From an uncultured Clostridia bacterium (GTDB lineage: Bacteria > Bacillota > Clostridia > TANB77 > CAG-508), in assembly GCA_948805675.1 (NCBI GenBank), contig CAQIBN010000004.1, positions 62,001 to 126,000 on the forward strand: DNA of 64,000 bases. Reading direction: 5' to 3'. Positions 37,657 through 47,385 of the stretch are shown one piece after another. The notes under the pieces were generated by a model. That model saw only the letters and a program-made list of their open reading frames with translations, was not told where the DNA came from and did not search any database. Every line of letters starts with the position of its first letter. Position 1 is the first letter of the stretch. A program made the translations under genes and the position numbers.

Positions 37657-39951
37657 ATGCCTGGGGATGCTAAAAGTATGAAAGAAAATATAAATGAAAA
37701 ACTAAAACATATAGGTTTAGATTTAGAAAACATACCAAATACATTAAAAGAAAATGTTAAATTAAATTATAAAGTAGTAAAAGAGTTTGATAATTCTTCA
37801 TATAAAGTATATAAATATATTTCTGTTAATGATATAGAAATATATTTAACATCTACACAAAGATTAGTAAGTCTTAAAGAAAAATATAAACATTCAAGCC
37901 ACTTATCTAATTATCTTAATAATAAAGAAGAAAAATATATAGAACTAATAGAAGCGTTATCTAACACTAATATAGAGGAAATACAAAAAATAGAAGAAGA
38001 ACAAAATTTATTGAATGAAAAAATGCCATGGAATGTAAAATATAAAAATGCTTTTAAATGGCAAATATATTATTCAAAAAATGACAATAAATATTTTATG
38101 TTAGCTCCATTAGGTGAAAAAGATAATGCTACTTTATTCTATTTATTAAAAGAAAAAATTAATTGTTTAAATAATAATTTAGATAAAAAAATATATGTGC
38201 CAATTTGTGATGAAGAATATTCATATAATTATTTATCAAAAGGGCAAACTTCTGATATAGAAAATTATTTATGGTTCTTTACAAAAAAGTGGCCTTGTAT
38301 ATATGAAGTTTATGATATACAAAATAATAAATATATAGAAATTGTTGGACGAACAAATATATATGAAGGTGTAGAAAGTAGCTATAAAATAATAATAGAA
38401 AATAATCAAAAAGCAGAAGAAAAATATAAATTAATGAAGGCTTTATTTATTATTGCTTCAGACTTAAAGTTTATGTATAATTTCGATTGTGAAGTAGACG
38501 ATAATGGAATATTAAAATTTCTATTTGAAGAAGAAGAACTAGAATTTAAAGATTTAGAAAAATTTCTTAAAGAGCAAGTTGATAAGAATTTAGATAAAAC
38601 TAAAGAAATTATAGAAAAAACAAAAGAATTAGAAGAAAAATTAATAGATTTAAAACAAGAAAATGAAAATAAAAATAAAGAATATACAAATAAAGAAAAA
38701 CAAATAGTAATGTTTTTACAATGTAAAAAAACTTTTATAGGAAGATTTAAATATTTTTTCAAAACTAAGAAAAGCAAGAAGAAAATAACATTAAAAGGTT
38801 TAGAAGATTTACCTAAAATAATTGATTTTATTGAAGAGGAAGAAGAGAGTATAGACTTTATATTTGAAGAAAAAAATAGATATACAATTGAGGATTTACT
38901 TACTATTTGTCATATTTTAGAAAAGAAAGAAGCAATTTATAAAGATAAAGAATCTTCTATAAAAACAGTAGAAGAAAAAATTAATATATTAAATAAAAAA
39001 ATAGAAAATGCAGATATGTATATACAAGAAATAGAAAATCATAAACGTAGTATATTTGAATTTTGGAGGTTTACTAATAAAGATTTACCAAATACATTAA
39101 CAGAGGCTGAAAAATTAAAGCAAGAGCAGAAAAATAAAATAAAGAAAAAATTCAGTTATCAAGAAGATATACAAGATTTAGGAAAAAAGATGGATGAATT
39201 TCAAAAAAATGCATTATCTAAAAATGAAATTGATTCATTATATGTTGTAAAGGATTATATAGATATTATTAATATTCTTTGTAAAAGTGAAATTGATGAT
39301 GAAGATGATTCTTATATTAGTAAAATATTAGCAAATGAAAAAAACAACTATAATAAACAAAATAAAGAAAAAGATGTTATATATTTTGATATTTTTGGAA
39401 ATATTGATAAAGAACCACAAAAAGCAAATGAAAAAGAAATTATAGAAGAACGAAAAGATAAATATGAAATTCTTAATTTTGATAGTAAAATGAAATTAGA
39501 TGATTTTAAAGAAACATTAAGTAAGTTTAAAAAAATATTAGAAAAGGAATATAATAAAATAAAAATACCATATGACATTTCATTATATTGTTTATTAAAT
39601 CAAAATACAATGTCAGAATGGAGTATAGCAAATATTAATCCAGATAATATAATTAAAAATGATACTAAAAGGGAAAATATAGATATAATAAAATATAATG
39701 TCCCAGAAGGTTCTTCAGTTTTATTTTATACAAATTGTATTTTATATAAAGGAAATACAAAAAATATGGGAATAAATGAGGATTCTGAAACTTTATTGTA
39801 CTTAAATAGATTTGATAGAGAATTAAAAGGAAAACTAAAAAGAAAAATATGTTTAGCCAAAAATGAATATGAGAATATGGTAAAAAGTATAAAAATTTAT
39901 GAGTATGATCTAAATGCAAAAGAAATAAAGGAGGTAAATAATGATAAATAG
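37657..39951 (+). CDS. large acidic-basic coiled-coil protein, unrecognised
   Basis: Protein of 764 aa with no signal peptide or membrane helix. Residues 1-240 look globular (WQIYYSKNDNKYFMLAPLGE, LWFFTKKWPCIYEVYD). About 300-370 and 430-540 are Lys/Glu-rich coiled coils, and the last 150 residues are globular again (SVLFYTNCILYKGN). The gene has AGGAGG, and its end overlaps deoB by 11 bases, so the two are probably co-transcribed. It resembles uncharacterised Clostridia proteins; a structural or scaffolding role is only a guess. Confidence 0.6.
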   Translation: MPGDAKSMKENINEKLKHIGLDLENIPNTLKENVKLNYKVVKEFDNSSYKVYKYISVNDIEIYLTSTQRLVSLKEKYKHSSHLSNYLNNKEEKYIELIEALSNTNIEEIQKIEEEQNLLNEKMPWNVKYKNAFKWQIYYSKNDNKYFMLAPLGEKDNATLFYLLKEKINCLNNNLDKKIYVPICDEEYSYNYLSKGQTSDIENYLWFFTKKWPCIYEVYDIQNNKYIEIVGRTNIYEGVESSYKIIIENNQKAEEKYKLMKALFIIASDLKFMYNFDCEVDDNGILKFLFEEEELEFKDLEKFLKEQVDKNLDKTKEIIEKTKELEEKLIDLKQENENKNKEYTNKEKQIVMFLQCKKTFIGRFKYFFKTKKSKKKITLKGLEDLPKIIDFIEEEEESIDFIFEEKNRYTIEDLLTICHILEKKEAIYKDKESSIKTVEEKINILNKKIENADMYIQEIENHKRSIFEFWRFTNKDLPNTLTEAEKLKQEQKNKIKKKFSYQEDIQDLGKKMDEFQKNALSKNEIDSLYVVKDYIDIINILCKSEIDDEDDSYISKILANEKNNYNKQNKEKDVIYFDIFGNIDKEPQKANEKEIIEERKDKYEILNFDSKMKLDDFKETLSKFKKILEKEYNKIKIPYDISLYCLLNQNTMSEWSIANINPDNIIKNDTKRENIDIIKYNVPEGSSVLFYTNCILYKGNTKNMGINEDSETLLYLNRFDRELKGKLKRKICLAKNEYENMVKSIKIYEYDLNAKEIKEVNNDK

Positions 39952-41131
39952 AGCAATTATTATTGTGCTTGATGGTTTCGGTGTTGGAGAGCTTCCAGAT
40001 GCAAATGAATATGGAGATTGTGGAAGTAACACATTAGAAGGAATTTATAATAATACATCTCTTAAATTACCTAATATGAGAAATATGGGATTATACAATA
40101 TAGATGGGCTAAAAATAGATGAAAGAAAAATGAAAGTTAATGGAGCTTATGGTAAACTTGCAGAAAAAGCTTGTGGAAAAAATAGTCCTGTAGGGCATTG
40201 GGAGATTTGTGGATATATAAAAAGACCTGGTTTTAAAACATATCCACAAGCTTTTCCAAAAGAAATGATAGAAGAATTTAAACAAAGAACAGGATTGGAA
40301 GGAGTTCTTTGTAATGAAGTTGGCTCAGGAACAGAAATATTAAAAAGATTCGGAGAAGAACATCTAAAAACAGGGTATCCTATTATATATACTTCTGCTG
40401 ATAGTGTTTTTCAGATTTCAGCACATGAAGATATTATTTCTGTAGAAAAATTATATGAACTTTGTGAAATTGCAAGAAACATGTTAGATAAACCAGAATA
40501 TAATATTGGAACAGTAATAGCAAGACCTTTTATAGGTGATAAATCTGATAATTTTGTAAGAGACCATAATAATAGAAAAGATTATGAATCTACTACATTT
40601 GGAATAAATATGTTAGATATAATAGAAAAATGTGATGATTATAATGTTATTGCAATTGGAAAGATTGAAGACTTATTTTCTGGAAGAGGAATAACAAAAG
40701 CAATTCATACAAATGGAAATGCTGATGGAATACAAAAAACAATAGATTTTATTAAACAAGATACAAAAGGGTTAATTTTTACAAATTTAGTTGATTTTGA
40801 TTCTTTATATGGTCATAGAAATAATATAGAAGGTTATAGCAAAGCTTTAGAATATTTTGATAGTAAATTACCAGAAATAATGAAAAGTATGAAAGATACA
40901 GATATGTTAATTATTACTGCTGACCATGGGAATGACCCAAGTACACCTAGTACAGACCATTCAAGAGAATATGTTCCAATTCTAATTTATGGAAAAAACG
41001 TAAAAGAAGATGTTAATTTAGGTTCAAGAGAAACATATGCAGATATTTCAGCAACTATATTAGATATATTAAATTTAGACAAATTAGAAAATGGTAAAAG
41101 TTTTAAAAATAATATTATAAAATCTAACTAA
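39941..41131 (+). CDS. deoB: phosphopentomutase
   Basis: Interconverts ribose/deoxyribose 1- and 5-phosphates in nucleoside salvage. Alkaline-phosphatase superfamily with VLDGFGVGELPDA (metal Asp), GSNTLEGI (phosphorylated Thr), SPVGHWEICG, and the C-terminal metal site ITADHGNDPSTPSTDHSREY. It is 396 aa, complete. It starts inside the end of the coiled-coil gene with GGAGG upstream, so it is translationally coupled to it. Confidence 0.95.
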   Translation: MINRAIIIVLDGFGVGELPDANEYGDCGSNTLEGIYNNTSLKLPNMRNMGLYNIDGLKIDERKMKVNGAYGKLAEKACGKNSPVGHWEICGYIKRPGFKTYPQAFPKEMIEEFKQRTGLEGVLCNEVGSGTEILKRFGEEHLKTGYPIIYTSADSVFQISAHEDIISVEKLYELCEIARNMLDKPEYNIGTVIARPFIGDKSDNFVRDHNNRKDYESTTFGINMLDIIEKCDDYNVIAIGKIEDLFSGRGITKAIHTNGNADGIQKTIDFIKQDTKGLIFTNLVDFDSLYGHRNNIEGYSKALEYFDSKLPEIMKSMKDTDMLIITADHGNDPSTPSTDHSREYVPILIYGKNVKEDVNLGSRETYADISATILDILNLDKLENGKSFKNNIIKSN

Positions 41132-41228
41132 TTACTTAAACAAGGTGTTAAGAGTTTTTATATACAAATGTTTCAAAATTAATCATTTATGTAAATCTAA
41201 GATACAAAAAAATATATATATTTAAAAT

Positions 41229-41272
41229 AAAACCAATAAGTAATTTATTAAATATTACTTACTGGTTTTTAT
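41229..41272. terminator. terminator between deoB and the thioesterase gene
   Basis: AAAACCAATAAGTAA pairs with TTACTTACTGGTTTT, with a T run. The surrounding 320 bp (41132-41452) hold nothing else recognisable. Confidence 0.75.
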
Positions 41273-41452
41273 TATTTAATAAAGTGTATATTCTTTATAT
41301 ATAAATAGTAATTAAATAATATAGTTTTTTGGAATATAAAAAACGTAAAATTTTGTAATATATAACTTTATATGAATGTATTTTATATAACTTATAAATA
41401 TAGTTTAAAATTAAAAATATATGTTTTATTTTACAATTATGTTTTTTTATTT

Positions 41453-42175
41453 TTAAAATATTTTTACTATAGCATTAATAGTATTATTTTCTTTATTTTT
41501 TATAGTTATTATATTAGTGTTATTAATGCTTGAATAAAAACAATCTACAGTTTCTCCAATTTTTATTTGTTTTTTAAACATTACTTCTATATTATTTAGT
41601 TCTGAGATATAAATGTTTTCTGGTAGTGTTTCATATGCTAATTTTATATAATTTAAATTATGCATATGTTCATTTACATCTATATCATATCTTTTACAAG
41701 TATATGAATATTTGTATTTGCTTATTTGGGGTTCTTTTAATTTTGGTACTTCTGATAATTCAAAGACGCTTTTTTCCTCAGGCTCATATTTTCCGAATTA
41801 AATCTTTTTCAATTTTTATCATACTATTTTTGGTAATATCAATTAAAACCCATTTAGATGTTGCTATTGCTAGTAGATTATTATTACTATCATAAACTTC
41901 AAAATCACGATAAGAATATATTTTACATGCATTTCTTGCCCAAGTTTTTACTGTTAAATTTTCTGCATATTTACAAGAATTAATTAATTGTAATTTCCAA
42001 TTTATTAATGCCCAAGTTAAGTTTGTATTATTAAAGTCATTAAGACCAAGCCCAATGCTTGCAGAATGCATTTCAGCAATTTCTTCTAATATAGCTAATA
42101 GACCGAGTAGTAGTGATTTTTCCGTTTTGTATTAATATGATTTAGTCCCACACGGAAAGTTGAGTTAAAAAACAT
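41453..42175 (-). CDS. acyl-ACP thioesterase, three CGG +1 shifts
   Basis: FatA/FatB-like bacterial thioesterase (double hotdog) that releases fatty acids from acyl carrier protein. It is split into four pieces in three frames. ATG 42175 follows GGAGG and reads FFNSTFRVGLNHINTK; CGG follows at the complement of 42122-42124. Skipping the C gives GKITTT and another CGG at 42103-42105, after which GLLAILEEIAEMHS runs on through NLTWALINWKLQL. CGG at 41793-41795 then gives Gly-Lys-Tyr, and the second hotdog contains DIDVNEHMHNLNYI (catalytic Asn/His). Only skipping all three Cs gives a full 239-residue protein, the normal family length. Confidence 0.9.
41792..41795 (-). other. CGG-A +1 shift site 3 in the thioesterase gene
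   Basis: Zero frame ATT CGG AAA ATA TGA; skipping the C gives ATT GGA AAA TAT and leads into the DIDVNEH hotdog. Confidence 0.85.
42102..42105 (-). other. CGG-T +1 shift site 2 in the thioesterase gene
   Basis: Frame set by site 1 reads ACT CGG TCT; skipping the C gives ACT GGT CTA TTA, the Gly-Leu-Leu that begins the long helix. Confidence 0.85.
42121..42124 (-). other. CGG-A +1 shift site 1 in the thioesterase gene
   Basis: Zero frame AAA CGG AAA; skipping the C gives AAA GGA AAA ATC, matching the Gly-x-Ile-Thr segment of the family. It lies six codons before site 2. Confidence 0.8.
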
Positions 42176-42217
42176 ATAATCCTCCAATTTTTATAAATAT
42201 TTTAATTTAAGTGAGTT

Positions 42218-42634
42218 TTACTCCATAGAATTTTGCATTATAGCATAAATTTCAGGATAAAGCTTTTTTGTATTGATTGGGTGTAAATTTTTATTTGCTA
42301 AAGCATGAACTGTAGTTCCTGTACAAATAGGTTTATTTTCATCATTTTCTCTATATACTTCATAAGAAAATTCTACTCTTGCAGGTGTTAATTTTGATAA
42401 TCTTGTTTTAATTATTAAATTATCATCATAAAAAGCTGGTTTAATGAATTTACAATTTAAACTAGCAAGAGGTGTTAATACACCACTTGATTCCATATCT
42501 TTATAAGCAAGTCCAGCCATTTTACAAAAATCAGTACGAGCAGCTTCAAACCAGATAGCATATACAGAATGATGAACTATACCCATTTGGTCAGTTTCTG
42601 CATATCTTACATTTATTTTAGTAGTTGAAATCAT
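42218..42634 (-). CDS. YbgC/FadM-type acyl-CoA thioesterase
   Basis: Single hotdog thioesterase, about 138 aa. RYAETDQMGIVHHSVYAIWFE is the family signature with the catalytic Asp and His. TPLASLNCKFIKPAFYDD and VEFSYEVYRE complete the fold. ATG 42634 has AAGGAGG nine bases upstream; longer in-frame starts do not. It is upstream of, and on the same strand as, the acyl-ACP thioesterase, so both may act in fatty-acid release. Confidence 0.9.
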   Translation of the reverse strand: MISTTKINVRYAETDQMGIVHHSVYAIWFEAARTDFCKMAGLAYKDMESSGVLTPLASLNCKFIKPAFYDDNLIIKTRLSKLTPARVEFSYEVYRENDENKPICTGTTVHALANKNLHPINTKKLYPEIYAIMQNSME

Positions 42635-43082
42635 AATAGTATACCTCCTTTTCAAGATATAAGTATATCACCATTTTCGAAAAATGTAAAAATAAAATTA
42701 ATATTTTTTGTAAATATGATATTTTACAATTAATGTTCAGACTATAATTATTCTCATAGTGAAAATCAATTTTAAGACACTTTAGTATAAATTCGAAATT
42801 ATATATATTATTAACATTTTACATTATAATTTAATAAAGATTTTAGTTTATTTAGATTTAAAGTGATAAATATATTTTTGTGATTCCAGATATAAAATGA
42901 AAAAAAGTCTAGTTATTTGTATTTTTTTAGAAAAATGTTTACATTTATAAAAAATATGAATAAATAATAAAAAAATGTAAAATAATAAAACACGATTATT
43001 CCAAAAAATGGAATATAATAAACAAAAAATGTAATAAAGATGATATAATTCATACATAAGAAAAAGAAAGGATTTTAAACAT
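42635..43082. other. divergent AT-rich intergenic region
   Basis: About 450 bp of very AT-rich sequence between divergent genes. No gene or stable structure seen apart from likely promoters. Confidence 0.35.
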
Positions 43083-43802
43083 ATGGAATTAAAAGCTAAT
43101 GATAAAAAGAATTTAGAAATTAATGTTGGGGAAAATATATATTGCCGTTATGCAATAAAAACACATTTTGTAAGATTAAAGGAAAATTATATAGACATTA
43201 TAAATGAATATATAAAACCAATATATAAAGAAGGAGATAAGATTAGTATAAGTGAAAAGATGATATCTCTTTGTCAAAATAGAGTTATATATAAAAAAGA
43301 TTTAAAAATTGGATTTTGGGCAAAATTTTTATCTAAATTTGCCTCTAAATCTACAGCAGGGCAAGGTATAAATAATATATATAAAATGTCATATTGTATA
43401 AAAAAGGTTGGATTATTTAAGACAATATATGCATCAATTTTTGGAGCTTTTGCAAAGCTTTTTAGAAGAAAGGGAATTTTTTACAAAATAGTAGGACAAG
43501 AGGTGGCAGGACTAGATGGTTTCTATTCTAAAATCTTTGAGGAATATGGAGAATTTGGAATTGAAAATCCAAGTAAACCATATGATGTGTGTAAAGAAAT
43601 TGAGGAAAAGACTAAAATACCATGTATGATTGTAGATGCAAATGATTTAGGACAAGAATTATTAGGATATTCTCCTAAAATGGGAGAAGAATTAAGTGAA
43701 GAAGAAATGTTAGGTATTATTAAAGATAACCCAGCAGGACAGGGGAGGGAATTAACACCTATTATATTAATTAGAAAAAAGATTAAAGAGTATAATGTAT
43801 AA
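43083..43802 (+). CDS. CofE-like (coenzyme F420-0 gamma-glutamyl ligase family) protein
   Basis: Protein of 239 aa resembling the CofE fold: IYCRYAIKTHFVRL and YKEGDKISISEKMISLCQNR match the N-terminal ligand and metal-binding region, and PCMIVDANDLGQELLGYS is the Asp/Asn motif. The C-terminus has DNPAGQGRELTPIILIRK, matching the GQ-x-x-E-x-T-P end. F420 synthesis is not expected in Clostridia, so this branch may ligate glutamate to another substrate. Start behind GAAAGGA. Confidence 0.65.
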   Translation: MELKANDKKNLEINVGENIYCRYAIKTHFVRLKENYIDIINEYIKPIYKEGDKISISEKMISLCQNRVIYKKDLKIGFWAKFLSKFASKSTAGQGINNIYKMSYCIKKVGLFKTIYASIFGAFAKLFRRKGIFYKIVGQEVAGLDGFYSKIFEEYGEFGIENPSKPYDVCKEIEEKTKIPCMIVDANDLGQELLGYSPKMGEELSEEEMLGIIKDNPAGQGRELTPIILIRKKIKEYNV

Positions 43803-43981
43803 TTTGTAAAGATACTTTTTATATACAAAAAATTAAATTCGCAAAAACTCATATTATTAGACAAAAAGTTTAATATTTTGAGTTTTTTATTTTGATATAA
43901 TTGAAAAAAATAAATAAAAATGATAAAATTCCAGCAAGAATATAAAGAAAAGGAGTGTATGAAAAAATCATACAAATAAAA

Positions 43982-44863
43982 ATGAATATTTTAGAATCAT
44001 GTAAAATATGCCCACATAAATGTGAAGTTAATAGATTAAAAGGAGAGGTGGGGAGATGTAAAAGTACAGATAAAATAAAGATAGCATTAGCTTCTTTACA
44101 TCAATATGAAGAACCATGTATTAGTGGATGTAATGGTTCTGGAACTATATTTTTTTCAAATTGTAATTTAACATGTAAATATTGTCAAAATTATGAAATC
44201 AGTCAACAAGGAAAAGGATTTGAAGTTTCTATAGAGGAATTAGCTAAAATAATGTTAGATGAGCAGAATAATGGTGCACATAATATTAATTTAGTAACAC
44301 CTACAATGTATGTAGTGCAAATAATTGAAGCTATAAAACTTGCTAAAAGTAAAGGATTAAATTTACCTATCATATATAATACAAATGGATATGAAAGTAT
44401 AGAAACTATTAAGATGTTAAAAGGATATATTAATGTATATATGCCAGATTTAAAGTATTATTCTGATGATATTGCAAAAAAGTATTCTAATATTGATAAA
44501 TATTTTGAGATAGCTACAAAAGCAATTAAAGAAATGATTAATCAAGTAGGATATCCAGTATTTGATGAAAATGGAATGATAACGAAAGGTGTGATAATTA
44601 GACATTTAGTATTACCAAATTATATACAAAACACTAAAAACATTTTGAAATGGATAAAAGAAAATTTATCAGATAGAATTTATGTAAGCATTATGGCGCA
44701 ATATTTTCCAACATATAAAGCTAAAGAGGATTTATTAATAAATAGAAAGATTAATAAAAAAGAATATAAGCAAATAGAAACTTTTTTGTATACATTAGAT
44801 TTGAAAAATGGGTATATACAAGAGCTAGGAGAACATGAAGAAGAGTATGTACCAGATTTTTAG
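43982..44863 (+). CDS. radical SAM protein, pyruvate-formate-lyase-activase-like
   Basis: About 293 aa. An N-terminal Cys-rich segment (CKICPHKCEVNRLKGEVGRC) precedes the radical SAM cluster motif CNLTCKYCQNYEIS. VTPTMYVVQIIEA and VYMPDLKYYSDDIAKKYS follow, and the C-terminus is EHEEEYVPDF. Matches the PflA-related group with an extra N-terminal Cys motif often annotated as activating enzyme; its target protein is unknown. ATG 43982 is preferred because the in-frame GTG 43955 abuts the ribosome binding site, but the choice is uncertain. Confidence 0.8.
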   Translation: MNILESCKICPHKCEVNRLKGEVGRCKSTDKIKIALASLHQYEEPCISGCNGSGTIFFSNCNLTCKYCQNYEISQQGKGFEVSIEELAKIMLDEQNNGAHNINLVTPTMYVVQIIEAIKLAKSKGLNLPIIYNTNGYESIETIKMLKGYINVYMPDLKYYSDDIAKKYSNIDKYFEIATKAIKEMINQVGYPVFDENGMITKGVIIRHLVLPNYIQNTKNILKWIKENLSDRIYVSIMAQYFPTYKAKEDLLINRKINKKEYKQIETFLYTLDLKNGYIQELGEHEEEYVPDF

Positions 44864-45038
44864 TTAGTGTTGATAAATAATGACTAATGAGAAAAAAAGT
44901 AGATAAAAATAGTAAAATTACTTGCCATAAATATAGTCTTTTGGTATAGTATAAGAGAAATAAATACTAGTATATACAAGTAATAAGACTTTATGAAAAA
45001 ATAGGGGGCAGTTTTATAAAATTTAAGGAGGACTGTCT

Positions 45039-45383
45039 ATGGAATTTAATAATGTACAAACTCAAAATTTTAAAAATAGAAATGAGTATGAAAGGGTTAA
45101 TTTAGATAAAATAGATATATCCAGTTTTCTAAAAGAGCTTTCAGAAAGGATAAAAAGAATGCAAGACATTTTAGTTGTTGATAGAATTGAAGGGGAATAT
45201 GCTATTTGTGAAAATAGACAAACAAAAGAAATAATAGATATAAATTTGCAAGATTTACCACAAGAAATAAAAGAAGGAACGGTACTAAAATGGAATAAAG
45301 GAAAATATGAGATAGATTTTGAAGAGCAAAATAATATTGAAGATAGAATAAAGCAAAAGATGGATAATTTATGGAATAATTAA
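45039..45383 (+). CDS. DUF3006 protein
   Basis: Protein of 114 aa with the DUF3006 core near its middle (LVVDRIEGEYAICENRQTKE through EGTVLKWNKGKYEID). It has an N-terminal extension of about 45 residues and an Asp/Lys-rich tail. Such genes commonly precede a ComEC-like metallo-beta-lactamase-fold gene, as here (26 bp gap). AGGAGG site. Function unknown. Confidence 0.75.
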   Translation: MEFNNVQTQNFKNRNEYERVNLDKIDISSFLKELSERIKRMQDILVVDRIEGEYAICENRQTKEIIDINLQDLPQEIKEGTVLKWNKGKYEIDFEEQNNIEDRIKQKMDNLWNN

Positions 45384-45409
45384 GATAAATGTTTTTTGGG
45401 GGGCAAAAG

Positions 45410-46324
45410 ATGAAAAAGGTTAAAGAAAATAATATTGTAAAACTTATATTAACAATTGCTATTGGAATTATACTACTAATATTAGGAAGTACAAATGAAC
45501 ATATAGGTAAAATGCTTGGAAATGTAAATACATATCAAGATATAGAAAAGGTACAATTAGAAGGATTAACTATATCTTATGGAGAAAATGTAATTAAAGA
45601 AATTACAAATACAAGTAATCTTAAGGTGTATTATTTTGATGTAGGACAAGCTGATAGTATTTTAGTTGTTAATAATAATAAGACGATGTTAATTGATGCA
45701 GGAAATAATGATGATGGAGAATTAATTGTAAATAATATAAAAAAACTAGGAATTTCAAAACTTGATTATGTAATTGGAACACATCCTCATGAAGATCATA
45801 TAGGAGGGTTAGATAATGTAATTGATGCTTTTGATATAGGAACAATATATATGCCAAAAGTTCAAGCAAATACTAAAACTTTTGAAGATGTTTTAGATTC
45901 AATAAGTAATAAAGGGTTAACTATTACAGCTCCACAAATAGGTGACAAATTTCAAGTTGGAAATGCAAATTGTGAGGTAATGTCTACTGGTGAAGATTCT
46001 TCAAATTTAAATTCTACATCTATAGTAATTAGAATGCAATATAATAATAAAAGCTACTTATTTATGGGAGATGCAGAAAAAATAAATGAATCTACAAGAG
46101 AATGGCCAGAAACCGATATAATAAAGGTTGGGCATCATGGTTCATCAACAAGTTCTTCACAAAGATTTTTAAATCAGGTAAAACCTAAAATTGCTATTAT
46201 ACAATTGGGAAAAGGAAATAAATATGGACATCCACATGATGAAGTTATTAAAAGATTAGAAAAGATGAATGTGGCAATATATAGAACAGATTTGCAAAAG
46301 GATATATTAATAGAGCAAGAGTAA
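45410..46324 (+). CDS. ComEC/Rec2-like metallo-beta-lactamase-fold hydrolase
   Basis: About 304 aa with an N-terminal membrane anchor (LILTIAIGIILLILG) and an extracytoplasmic hydrolase domain: YFDVGQADSILV, LIDAGNN, THPHEDHIGGL (HxHxDH metal site), FMGDAEK and KVGHHGSSTSSS, then YGHPHDEV. This matches the standalone ComEC C-terminal domain family, possibly a nuclease or phosphodiesterase at the surface. Co-transcribed with the DUF3006 gene. Start ATG 45410 behind a GGGGGG run. Confidence 0.87.
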   Translation: MKKVKENNIVKLILTIAIGIILLILGSTNEHIGKMLGNVNTYQDIEKVQLEGLTISYGENVIKEITNTSNLKVYYFDVGQADSILVVNNNKTMLIDAGNNDDGELIVNNIKKLGISKLDYVIGTHPHEDHIGGLDNVIDAFDIGTIYMPKVQANTKTFEDVLDSISNKGLTITAPQIGDKFQVGNANCEVMSTGEDSSNLNSTSIVIRMQYNNKSYLFMGDAEKINESTREWPETDIIKVGHHGSSTSSSQRFLNQVKPKIAIIQLGKGNKYGHPHDEVIKRLEKMNVAIYRTDLQKDILIEQE

Positions 46325-46476
46325 GGTATTGATAAAAAAAATATACTACTTATCTATATTCTCTTATTGCTTTATTCTAATAAATTTTATATAATTAAGG
46401 TGTAACAATTTTTTATTACCTTTGAAATAGAATTTTCGATGAAACAGTCATTCAAGTTATTGCAAGGAGGAAAATT

Positions 46477-46631
46477 ATGTCATTTTTATGTTTTTTGAGT
46501 GGTATTATCTGTATTTGTTTGTTTATTTGTTCTTGGCTAAATTATAAGTAAACACACTTAAAATTTTGAATGTAATTGCTTTTGGACTGGATGCTGTATT
46601 TGCAATATTATTTGTAATAATGTTACAGTAA
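46477..46631 (+). pseudogene. small two-helix membrane protein, frame-broken
   Basis: ATG 46477 behind AAGGAGG gives SFLCFLSGIICICLFICSW then LNYK and a stop at 46549. Re-entering one base earlier gives VNTLKILNVIAFGLDAVFA and a second hydrophobic helix to 46631. A single lost A would explain it. Not a CGG site. Either a 24-residue peptide or a broken 50-residue protein. Confidence 0.35.
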
Positions 46632-47180
46632 AACTGAATAGAGGAGTAAGTTTATAGAAATATATAACATGCTCCTTTATTTATCCAAAATTCGTAAAAG
46701 ATACACTCCTACGATTACATCATTTCTGATTATCGACTGTATATACATTTCAATATATTTTTTTTACACAAAAGTCACTTCCATAACTAGAGAAGTGACT
46801 TTTGAAATTTTTTATTCAGTTGTAATAACGGTTTGCTTATCAGTAACATTTATATTATAACTATAAATACTTCCTTTTAATATAAATGAACCAACTCTAA
46901 ACTTATCACTTAAATTATCTCACACTTTAATATAATATTATTATTCTGATATTTGAATAGTAATAGCAATTTTATTTATTGAATCTTTCAAATGTTCTTC
47001 AAGGTCAAAAGTAAAATGTAAGTGATATATACTAAAACGATACATTTATTATAGTTAGCTGTATCCACGAATATTAATTATATTATTATTCAACATCCTC
47101 AATTATTTGATAAAAATATTACAAAATATATTGCAGTTTTTTATAAAATCTGTTATTATATATAAAGGTTTTTTATTTAT
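46632..47180. other. intergenic region before tRNA-Leu
   Basis: About 550 bp. It holds a perfect hairpin, AAAAGTCACTTC with GAAGTGACTTTTG (46770-46804), that can act as a bidirectional terminator. A 63-codon frame at 46669-46860 spans this hairpin and has no ribosome binding site, so I do not call it. Confidence 0.45.
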
Positions 47181-47266
47181 GCCGTTGTGGCGGAACTGGC
47201 AGACGCACAGCACTCAAAATGCTGCGAAGCTTCTTCATGTGGGTTCGAGTCCCACCAACGGCACCA
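47181..47266 (+). tRNA. tRNA-Leu (anticodon CAA)
   Basis: Starts GCCGTTGTGGCGGAACTGG and ends GGTTCGAGTCCCACCAACGGCACCA with encoded CCA. The acceptor arms GCCGTTG and CAACGGC pair; the anticodon stem AGCA/TGCT encloses CTCAAAA, so the anticodon is CAA (reads UUG). A long variable arm fits a class II tRNA. It is the only tRNA gene in the window. Confidence 0.93.
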
Positions 47267-47307
47267 ACGACGTAGCTGTTCGAACTTTTTATAGAACAGA
47301 TAGATAC

Positions 47308-47337
47308 AAAAATCAATCAGAAATGGTTGATTTTTTC
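47308..47337 (+). terminator. terminator after tRNA-Leu
   Basis: AAAAATCAA and TTGATTTTTT form a hairpin and T run 42 bp after the tRNA. Confidence 0.65.
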
Positions 47338-47385
47338 TTTTACAAAAAATCATCTTAAATCTATAAAGAAGGGATGGTGTCTAAA

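Noticed and set aside
46669..46860. 63-residue frame upstream of the tRNA
   Set aside because: No ribosome binding site, and it spans a perfect terminator hairpin.
47107..47358. 83-residue frame over the tRNA-Leu gene
   Set aside because: It is the translated tRNA plus terminator; the tRNA structure is clear.
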